From NCBI RefSeq assembly GCF_964291045.1, contig NZ_OZ197277.1:124001-188000 (forward strand): a stretch of DNA of 64,000 nt, read 5' to 3'. Every line of letters starts with the position of its first letter. Position 1 is the first letter of the stretch. The notes under the pieces were generated by a model. It was not told the origin of the DNA, made no database searches, and saw only the letters and a program-made list of their open reading frames with translations. This DNA comes from PALSA-1444 sp964291045. Lineage in GTDB: Bacteria; Chlamydiota; Chlamydiia; Chlamydiales; Rhabdochlamydiaceae. This document shows, in pieces, positions 57,314 through 64,000 of the stretch. Position numbers and translations under genes: made by a program.

Positions 57314-58876
57314 ATGTCTCTTAATAAGCTCATTCCTGATCACATCTATCATCATATCATAGGGCTAGTAAGATATTCTGATCTAAAGCAAGATGTGAAA
57401 TCTTTAGATGGTAAGACAATATTTAATTGCCGTCTTGTTTGTCAGCAGTGGAATAAGGTCGTTAACCAGTTAATGAATATCCATGATTTAGAAAAAAGAA
57501 GCCTATTAATTTTGTTTCAAGGGATACATATAGGATCGCTATCTCCTACAGCATCTTTTAAATTAAATCTTCAACTTTTAAAAATCATCCAGCTTGTTTA
57601 TCGCGATTTTTTTCCTTTAGTTAAGATAAACCATTTAGAAAATATTCTTTATGAGCTAGATAAGACAAGCCATTTAGAAAATATTTTTTCTCAACATATA
57701 AAGCACATGCAAAAATTATTGGCTTTGCCAAATATGAATCAAGATTCTAGAGCGGAATGCTTACAATACTTTATTAAACTTACAGATGCCATCCAATCAA
57801 AAGGAACTTATCCTGTGGTAGATAATAAAATGACCTTTTTGACGCTGCCTCAGCACGAAGAAGAAAGAGAGCCTATGAGGATCCTAGGTCATTGTTTTTA
57901 TAATACAGTGCAGAAATTTTTTCGAGAGGACCTTCTTCAATCACAGATAAAGGAAATGATTGAGAGTTTTTCTCATAAAGAAGAAAGGCTCTATGTATTA
58001 TTAAAGGGGATTCAAAATACAATGCTCTCTCTTCAAGATTATGAGGGGCTTTCAACTAGGTACCTCCTATATATAGATAGTAACTGTGGCATGTATGATT
58101 ATGAAAAGCGTGCAGCTCGGGAAGAATATTATCAATATGCAGCGTCTCAAATAGAAGATATTATTAATGAATCGATGCTGGATTTAGGAAAGAGAATTTC
58201 TTATCAGAAACAAAATTTAATTTCAGCGCATATTCAACTTGAAACTCTTTCTTTTATGGAAGAGCAGTGCCCAATTAATCAAAAACCTTTTTGGGCAATA
58301 GATGTAGAAAATAAATTGTCTCAAGCTTTTGCAAAAGAGCTCAAAGTGATGAAAAGAAGTATTAAAAGCTACTGTCTAATGTATGAACCAGACAAGGCTT
58401 TTCAGCTATTTACAAGGGTGAATATTAAGGAAGAGGATTTTTCTTATCTAAAAGAAATCTCCTCAATGATGATTGATCTTATAAAAACATTTCCTGATTT
58501 TTCAGAGAGTGAAAATATAAAAAGCCTTTTAGAAAAATACGTTCATCCTGACTATTTTTGGCTTAAAGAAGCGATGTTATTAAGTTTAATAGAAATAGAA
58601 AAGCTTAAGCAAGCTCCTTCAGAGTTGACTCTTTTAGAGCAAAAATTAACCCTTCTTTCTGATGAATGGATGAAATCTTCTTTACCTACATTTAAAGCAT
58701 TATTGATGATGACAGATCTTTACTCTCAGTTAGAAAACTATACAAAAGCTACCCTGTATCTCTCTAAGGCATGGAGAATTTATTCATTAATGGAGAACAA
58801 TAACAAGTTAAAAGCTTATATTGAACTTATCAAAACAGCAAAAAAATTGCATGAATTAAGCCGGCCTTTAAACTAG
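57314..58876 (+). CDS. F-box-like protein, candidate effector (paralogue 2)
   Basis: 520 residues, paralogue of the previous gene. The F-box-like start is clearer: LIPDHIYHHIIGLVR then IFNCRLVCQQWNKVVNQLM. Shared blocks: HDLEKRxLLIL, REExxQYAASQIEDIINE, EPDKAFQLF, DLIKTFPDFSESENI, HPDYFWLKEAMLL, and a TPR-like C terminus. It lacks about 50 residues of the middle acidic region present in paralogue 1. AAGGGG precedes the ATG. Likely a duplicated host-interaction gene. The function is inferred only from the F-box-like motif. Confidence 0.7.
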   Translation: MSLNKLIPDHIYHHIIGLVRYSDLKQDVKSLDGKTIFNCRLVCQQWNKVVNQLMNIHDLEKRSLLILFQGIHIGSLSPTASFKLNLQLLKIIQLVYRDFFPLVKINHLENILYELDKTSHLENIFSQHIKHMQKLLALPNMNQDSRAECLQYFIKLTDAIQSKGTYPVVDNKMTFLTLPQHEEEREPMRILGHCFYNTVQKFFREDLLQSQIKEMIESFSHKEERLYVLLKGIQNTMLSLQDYEGLSTRYLLYIDSNCGMYDYEKRAAREEYYQYAASQIEDIINESMLDLGKRISYQKQNLISAHIQLETLSFMEEQCPINQKPFWAIDVENKLSQAFAKELKVMKRSIKSYCLMYEPDKAFQLFTRVNIKEEDFSYLKEISSMMIDLIKTFPDFSESENIKSLLEKYVHPDYFWLKEAMLLSLIEIEKLKQAPSELTLLEQKLTLLSDEWMKSSLPTFKALLMMTDLYSQLENYTKATLYLSKAWRIYSLMENNNKLKAYIELIKTAKKLHELSRPLN

Positions 58877-59066
58877 ATTTTTTTAAAATATTTCGTTATG
58901 GAAGAGAAAAAGTGGATGTATAGGATCTGTTTAATATCAATATTTTGAAAAATTAAAGACCTATTTTTCTTTTATTTATTGAGTTAAACGGATAACATTT
59001 TTTCACCCAAGTGAGATGTTTATATCACTAGATTAAAAATGCATGCATTCCTTAAGGAGGATAATC

Positions 59067-61268
59067 ATGACCATTCGGCCGCGCTCTTCAAGTTATGAGC
59101 ATGTACCTAGTCCCGAAATCTCCCTAGAAAATGCTTCATCTTCTATAGCATTAAAGAAAATTAAGCAGTTATCTGCCGAGGCGCCTGAGACAAGTACACC
59201 CAGATCTTTTCAAAGACAAGATTTTTTAGAACCTCAAATAAAACAAGATCGTGATTATGCGCTGATGAGTAATCCTGATGTATCTATACGTCAGATAAGG
59301 TACATCACGACAAAAAGATGGATTCAAGCAATTGATCATGAACCTCATAATGCAGCTCTCATTTTTAACTACGGGAGAATGCATCCTCTTTTAAAACACG
59401 ATCAAGAAAGAGGAAGAGATTGCACAAAGGAAGAGCTTTTTGAGCTGACGTGTGATATGAAGTCTTCTCACAAATACATGCAAATGACTCAACAAGAGCT
59501 TTATAAACAAGCCATAGAGAAAGGTTTTTCTGATCAACGCCTCCATAAAAATTTAGTTAAAGAATGTATGTTTATTGATTACTCGTCTCTTGGAAAATGT
59601 TATTCCCCATCTGGCGTATATCAAGGAACACTTAACTTAACTCCGGTTATCAATAACATGATTAGATTAATCGAACTCAATCCTCATGATGATAGGAATT
59701 ATGCATTACTTGGAAAGGTGATGAGATATCAGGAAATTCCCAGGCGGCAAAAGAGCCATTCTAACAATGAGAATCAAGAAAAAATCTTATTCCCTTTAGG
59801 GATTCAAAAAGAAGAAGAGCTGTATCTTAAAGCGCTTGAACTTAATCCTCGTAATGATGAAGCGTACATAGGACTTGGACTCCTAGCTGAAAAAAATGGG
59901 GGTGAAAGAATCCCAGAACCTTATCTTAAGGCGCTTCATCTTAACCCTCATAACTTAGAAGCTGCGATCTTGCTAGCTAGCTGTCAAGGCATCATGGGTC
60001 AAGATAAAGACAGAGTCCGACCTATCAGTGACTATACCATCACTTTTCCAGATGGTAGCGTTAAAAATATAGGGACAGTAATTGAAAATGCCGTTCAATA
60101 CGCTCCGCATTATTTAGCTATTATGCCTCATTGGCATGAGGTAAGAGATCTGACTTTTATGGATCCACAAAAAAATTATTTTTCAATTATTTTAAAAAAG
60201 TTCATTGATTCTTCTATTGAGAAGCACATTAAACGCAATACAATAAAATATTTTATAAAATCTATGAAGTGCGCAAGTTATTCCGAATGCTTCCAAGATA
60301 TTGCAAATTTATTATTTCTTTTAAGTAAAACACATTTAGTTGATAGGTACGAAGATCGAGAATTGATTGAAAATTATTTTAATTCAACGGTTAAATTCGG
60401 TCTGTGTTGCGCTAATGGTGCTTCGCTAAACGCAGAATTTTTACAAGCCCACTTTCCTAATGATAAAAAAGCCCTTAAAGAACTTAATCCCTTTTTTATA
60501 GAAGGGATTGAGGGAGGCTGGCAGTATTTTCCTCATGCATATTACCATTTAGGAGCGTTTATATCACCTCATGAGACAATTAAGATTGGTGGGCAGTATT
60601 TTACACAGCAGGAGCTCTATTTTGAGGCTGCAAGCGAAGTCTATCACATGGAATATCGACGTCCACCAAGTTACTACTATCCACTTGATATTGTGGCAAA
60701 AATATTGGGCCACTATGCTCTAACCTTAAAAGAGGAAGATAATGGGAAAGAAGAGATAGAGCAATATGATGTCACATCTTTCAAAAGAAAAGATACCACT
60801 TCTTTAACAAAGAAAAATTTGTATCTAAAATCTTTATCCATTGCTTCGCAATCTGCATGGCCCTATTTTTATCTGGGAAAAGAGTTTAAAAATCCTATAG
60901 AGATCCAAGGAAAACTATTTAACTCAGCTCAAGAGTTATTTTTAGAAGCTCTTAATGTAGATCGGTATCATGCAGATACCTATCACCATCTAGGTAATCT
61001 CTTATCTTCAGAAGAGAGCATCACTTTACAAAGCAGAGTCACACTCACGTGTCAGCAGCTTTACACAAGAGCCATTCAGTTAGGTACCCGGGCACCAGAT
61101 GCTTATTTCCAAGCTGCAAAGCTGATGAAAAAGGGTCAAGCTATCCTTCTATTCGATGGATTTACCTATCTATCTAAGATCGATCTACTTTTTAAAGCGT
61201 TCTCTCTGGATCTTACATCTTCTTACTATTTAAACCAAATCGCTCTCTATTTCAAAAAGCCAAGCTAA
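59067..61268 (+). CDS. Large TPR-like repeat protein
   Basis: 733 residues. After a Ser-rich N terminus, there are repeated units of the form (E/S)-x-I-x-(L/I)-x-G-x-x-(F/M)-(T)-x-x-(E/Q)-LYLKAL-x-L-x-P-x-x-x-AYxxLG. Examples: EELYLKALELNPRNDEAYIG, EPYLKALHLNPHNLEAA, AQELFLEALNVDRYHADTYH, CQQLYTRAIQLGTRAPDAY. This looks like the approximately 45-residue TPR variant found in several environmental chlamydiae, in a degenerate form. A strong AAGGAGG 6 bases before the ATG sets the start; an upstream ATG (59043) has none. No signal peptide. Possibly an effector or scaffold. Confidence 0.75.
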   Translation: MTIRPRSSSYEHVPSPEISLENASSSIALKKIKQLSAEAPETSTPRSFQRQDFLEPQIKQDRDYALMSNPDVSIRQIRYITTKRWIQAIDHEPHNAALIFNYGRMHPLLKHDQERGRDCTKEELFELTCDMKSSHKYMQMTQQELYKQAIEKGFSDQRLHKNLVKECMFIDYSSLGKCYSPSGVYQGTLNLTPVINNMIRLIELNPHDDRNYALLGKVMRYQEIPRRQKSHSNNENQEKILFPLGIQKEEELYLKALELNPRNDEAYIGLGLLAEKNGGERIPEPYLKALHLNPHNLEAAILLASCQGIMGQDKDRVRPISDYTITFPDGSVKNIGTVIENAVQYAPHYLAIMPHWHEVRDLTFMDPQKNYFSIILKKFIDSSIEKHIKRNTIKYFIKSMKCASYSECFQDIANLLFLLSKTHLVDRYEDRELIENYFNSTVKFGLCCANGASLNAEFLQAHFPNDKKALKELNPFFIEGIEGGWQYFPHAYYHLGAFISPHETIKIGGQYFTQQELYFEAASEVYHMEYRRPPSYYYPLDIVAKILGHYALTLKEEDNGKEEIEQYDVTSFKRKDTTSLTKKNLYLKSLSIASQSAWPYFYLGKEFKNPIEIQGKLFNSAQELFLEALNVDRYHADTYHHLGNLLSSEESITLQSRVTLTCQQLYTRAIQLGTRAPDAYFQAAKLMKKGQAILLFDGFTYLSKIDLLFKAFSLDLTSSYYLNQIALYFKKPS

Positions 61269-61282
61269 GGGATTTATGGCAT

Positions 61283-61320
61283 AGAAGAGTTTTTGATGCA
61301 GCAAAGCCTCTCTTCTTTTT
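61283..61320 (+). terminator. Possible terminator of the TPR-like gene
   Basis: AGAAGAG (61283-61289) and CTCTTCT (61310-61316) pair around a 20-base loop, followed by Ts, 14 bases past the stop. Confidence 0.5.
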
Positions 61321-61448
61321 AGGGGTTAAAAAGGTTAGCTATTTTAGCCCTGTGTAAACGATGCTCACCTGGATAAAGCAGATCTTGCGGTAAGAGGCCC
61401 TAATAGTATTTTTATGATATTTTAAGAAAACTTACAGGTAAAAATAAG

Positions 61449-61495
61449 AAAAAAAGCCATGATTTTACTCTCTATTGAGGTTTTTCATCATGGCT
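61449..61495 (-). terminator. Rho-independent terminator of small hypothetical
   Basis: On the minus strand AGCCATGAT pairs with ATCATGGCT, followed by a run of seven Ts and TCTTATTTT. It lies 22 bases after the gene at 61518-61856. Confidence 0.85.
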
Positions 61496-61517
61496 ATAAA
61501 TAGGACTAAGCTTAAGC

Positions 61518-61856
61518 CTAAATTGTTAAATAATTGAACTGCTGCTCAAAGAGTTGAGAGGGAGTTTGAGAGGGGGCATCTTTCCAGTAAAACCCTCCAC
61601 GAGCTAAATCTTGCTGATAGATGATTTTCATAAATAACTGCGCAAAATATCTCGGGTCAGAGGATTGATCTTTTAAATAGAGCCTAGCCTTTTGATCTTT
61701 TCTATCCACTTTAGGAATTAAGATTCCATTGATGGATAAGCTGTTTTTTAGATTTTCAGAACAAATCTCCACCTGTTTAATATCACCTGTTTCATCTTTA
61801 GTCAGCTGCGCCACTATTTGATGAGAATTGGAATATAAGACCGACTGGATTTCCAT
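61518..61856 (-). CDS. Small hypothetical protein
   Basis: 112 residues, soluble, no family recognised. A beta-rich N-terminal half (VLYSNSHQIVAQLTKDETGD) is followed by helices. AGAGG precedes the ATG at good spacing, and a strong terminator follows, so it is a real single-gene transcript. Size and acidity would suit a secretion chaperone for the neighbouring large protein, but nothing in the sequence proves it. Confidence 0.7.
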   Translation of the reverse strand: MEIQSVLYSNSHQIVAQLTKDETGDIKQVEICSENLKNSLSINGILIPKVDRKDQKARLYLKDQSSDPRYFAQLFMKIIYQQDLARGGFYWKDAPSQTPSQLFEQQFNYLTI

Positions 61857-62106
61857 AAAACCTCTATAAAAGTTATGACTATTTTTAGTAACTTCATTGT
61901 AAAAGAACGATTTCTTTATTTCAATCAGTAAAAACTGAAAGGAACTAACAGATTTATGCTATGCCTTATTAGAATGGTTATTAAAAGAGCTGTTATTAAA
62001 TTGTGCTAAAGCTGAGATAGGAGATCAAATACCTTGTTAAAATAGAGCCGGGGCTTTTGTTTAATCTCTAGGTATTTGATCTTCCTCAATACGAGGAGTT
62101 AGCTTT

Positions 62107-63831
62107 TCATTCAAACGCGTCAAATTTATTTCTTAATTTTATTGCTAGGGTATGGAGCGTAAATTGTGAAGCCTTTAATCTTAAGGTTTTTCCGACGTAG
62201 CGCATCCACATTATCATAGAAAGATTTATCCCAAATTCATCCATAATAGTGGCATATTTTTCGCAGGCAGTTTCTGAGAAAAGGGAATGAATTTCTTGAG
62301 CAAAAAAATCAGAGCTACTGAAGACATCAAGATAATCTATTTTAATCCCATCGTTTTTCTGTAAGCAATTTTCATGACTAATGCCATACCCTTTAACGAG
62401 GAGATTTCCCTCTTGAGTGTCGTATTGAATCAGTAAGTTACTGCTTGTTCTATTTTGGTTACAAAATAATAAATCAAAAATCAAGATTTTTTGCAGATCA
62501 ATGAGAGGCAGCAGGGATTTAGGGTTTTCTTTAAGTGTAGAGAGCGGAACTGCATCTATAATAAAAGACGTCGCAATACCTGGCTGATCAAGGAGCTGAA
62601 TCCCTAAAGATCTAGGAAGGGGAAATTGCTCTTCATAATTGAGAGCTAAGGCGCAGAGTTCATACTGAAGGTGAGTAGGTTCTGCTACAGGTTTAAAGAT
62701 CCAAGCGGGGATATCTCTTTCATTACGTATGACAAAAAGGTTTTTATCTGAAGAGATTCCTGTCCAATCATGAATCTTATAGAGAGGATTCTCTTGGAGC
62801 GTGGACCGAATTCGAGATAAGAGAAGAGGATTACAAAATTGCTTAAGAGGAGGAGGAGAATATAAGGCTGGATAGGTCTTAGTATGTTTCGTATAGGCCT
62901 CTTCTATTGCTTGGAAGTTAGTATAGTCTTTCAACCGGGTAAAGCTATGATATAGAGAGGAGAGTGTTTTTAAAGAGCTCGCTATAGGGCGATGCGTGAG
63001 CACCATCTTAACGGAGGCTTCTTCAAAATTACCAAACAAGAGCGCGTATTTTTCTGAAAGGACATCTAGAGAAATGTAGTTGGTAGGTAACTTTAAAGAT
63101 AGCAAGTTATCCATAATCTGCATTATCAGCGTTTCATCGATTGCAGGAGACTCTTCAGATGGACTAGACGAGGCTGTGTGATGACGAGATAGCGTGACAG
63201 GGATGGAGCTAGATGACCCAGCTTTTCTTATAGAAGATAGATTCAAGCTTAAATGATTCTTGTTTTCTTGGTGAGAAGATTGAGATCGCTGAATCACTTC
63301 TTGAGGGTGCGGTGTATATCTAGGAGGGGGAGTTGGCTCTTCTTCATCTGCATGAGTTGTAGCATTTCTTATAAGGTTCTCATTAACTACAGGATGTTCT
63401 CTTAAGGGATTTTCTTCTGCAACTGCATTTAAGAGCGGGGATTGATTCAAGCCCTCTTCATTTTCTAAATAGTGAGGAGTCGGGGTTCTTTCAGGAGTGA
63501 GATCATACTCCTCTTCAGATGCATAAATGATTGTATTCTCTTGGCTAAGGTGAGTTTCTACGATAGAGATGCGCTCTACATGTGATGGTGAGGAGTGAAT
63601 ATTTCGGTAAGAGTTAAAATCACTACTGTTATAAGAGCTAAAAAAGCTTTCGACTTTTTTTTCTTCATCTGAGGATTGCTCAGGAGATAATGCCATGTTT
63701 GCTGCTACATTCACTCTATTAGCGGTTGTAGTAAGGGTATTTTCAGCATCTAGGAAGCTGGCATCTGATTGAGAAGTGTCACGGTTAATTTGAGCTCTTT
63801 TATTCGGATAATTATGAGGAATATGAGTCAT
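62107..63831 (-). CDS. PPxY-containing protein with diverged PI-kinase-like domain
   Basis: 574 residues. Residues 1-225 are Ser/Thr/Asn/Glu-rich and probably disordered, with Pro-rich patches. PPRY (169-172) is a PPxY motif of the type bound by host WW domains. Residues 345-500 follow the pattern of the PI3/4-kinase-like fold: AWIFKP with Lys380, a helix Glu (YELCALAL), the hinge-like TSFIIDAVP, then FDLLFCNQNRTSSNLLIQY in the position of the usual (N)xDRHxxN loop, and GYGISHENCL in place of the metal-binding D-H-G. The catalytic Asp and His are replaced (NRT), so it may be a pseudokinase. Start ATG has AAGGAC upstream. Best read as a candidate effector. Confidence 0.65.
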   Translation of the reverse strand: MTHIPHNYPNKRAQINRDTSQSDASFLDAENTLTTTANRVNVAANMALSPEQSSDEEKKVESFFSSYNSSDFNSYRNIHSSPSHVERISIVETHLSQENTIIYASEEEYDLTPERTPTPHYLENEEGLNQSPLLNAVAEENPLREHPVVNENLIRNATTHADEEEPTPPPRYTPHPQEVIQRSQSSHQENKNHLSLNLSSIRKAGSSSSIPVTLSRHHTASSSPSEESPAIDETLIMQIMDNLLSLKLPTNYISLDVLSEKYALLFGNFEEASVKMVLTHRPIASSLKTLSSLYHSFTRLKDYTNFQAIEEAYTKHTKTYPALYSPPPLKQFCNPLLLSRIRSTLQENPLYKIHDWTGISSDKNLFVIRNERDIPAWIFKPVAEPTHLQYELCALALNYEEQFPLPRSLGIQLLDQPGIATSFIIDAVPLSTLKENPKSLLPLIDLQKILIFDLLFCNQNRTSSNLLIQYDTQEGNLLVKGYGISHENCLQKNDGIKIDYLDVFSSSDFFAQEIHSLFSETACEKYATIMDEFGINLSMIMWMRYVGKTLRLKASQFTLHTLAIKLRNKFDAFE

Positions 63832-64000
63832 TGATATAAGTCCTTTATAGAATCAAAAAATGAAATTTAATTTTAGTAAGTTGTTATTATTACGCATTTA
63901 TTCTTAATTTTAAACGCATTTGTTTTGTTTAAAAATTCAGGGGTTTCTAGATATTTATGCCCATATCTATTCTAAAAAAAGATAGGAGAGATAAGAGGTT

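Overview
The window comes from a member of the order Chlamydiales outside the classical Chlamydiaceae, that is, an environmental or 'Chlamydia-like' organism. The 16S rRNA has the chlamydial 5' end and near-perfect matches to the pan-chlamydial signature sites. The chromosomal genes fall in chlamydial clusters: dnaB / nucleotide transporter / mnmG / lplA; mnmE / nth / psd / secA; trmL / mip / aspS / hisS; lpdA / lipA; E2 / kpsF. An ATP:ADP-type nucleotide transporter and a chlamydial-type tail-specific protease are also present. An NADP-type isocitrate dehydrogenase, which Chlamydia proper lacks, argues for a larger environmental chlamydia. Family-level placement was not attempted without alignment. 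No insertion sequence, prophage or CRISPR array was seen.

Layout. 1-2.6 kb: 3' part of an NB-ARC/TPR STAND protein whose repeat array is cut by a stop codon, followed by a decayed repeat. 2.7-11.8 kb (minus strand): dnaB, nucleotide transporter, a 28-residue bS22/AURKAIP1-like protein, mnmG, a degenerate receiver-GGDEF protein, lplA and three coiled-coil genes. 11.8-15.5 kb (minus): tRNA-Ser(GCU), a conserved hypothetical, an OppA-like lipoprotein and a MepB-family protein. 15.8-20.9 kb (plus): tsp, ruvC, ruvA, mnmE, nth, mostly overlapping. 20.8-27.9 kb: psd (minus), secA with a strong terminator, a zinc-ribbon membrane protein, lpdA-lipA. 27.9-36.3 kb (minus): a second OppA-like lipoprotein, a Na+/H+-dicarboxylate-type symporter fused to a solute-binding domain, trmL, mip-type FKBP, aspS, hisS. 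36.7-41.1 kb (plus): a polar amino-acid ABC transporter, two RNA methyltransferases and a pseudouridine synthase. 41.1-48 kb: asd, a hypothetical, lpxK, a 2-oxoacid dehydrogenase E2, icd, kpsF. 49.1-54.2 kb: one rRNA operon (16S-23S-5S) with RNase III-type processing stems and a terminator. 54.2-64 kb: an AT-rich accessory region with decayed 5S copies, two paralogous F-box-like proteins, a TPR-like repeat protein, a small hypothetical, and a protein with a PPxY motif and a diverged PI-kinase-like domain.

How the genes work together. The first 48 kb is mostly housekeeping: tRNA modification (mnmG, mnmE, trmL), lipoylation and its substrates (lplA, lipA, lpdA, E2), recombination and repair (ruvC, ruvA, nth), LPS/Kdo biosynthesis (lpxK, kpsF), secretion (secA), and uptake of peptides, amino acids and nucleotides, as expected for an obligate intracellular bacterium. 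The region after the rRNA operon looks like a host-interaction island of eukaryotic-like domains (F-box, TPR, PPxY, kinase-like). The most notable items are the kinase-like PPxY protein (62-64 kb), the F-box pair, the tandem decayed 5S relics, the symporter/solute-binding fusion, and the NB-ARC/TPR gene whose repeat array is eroding.
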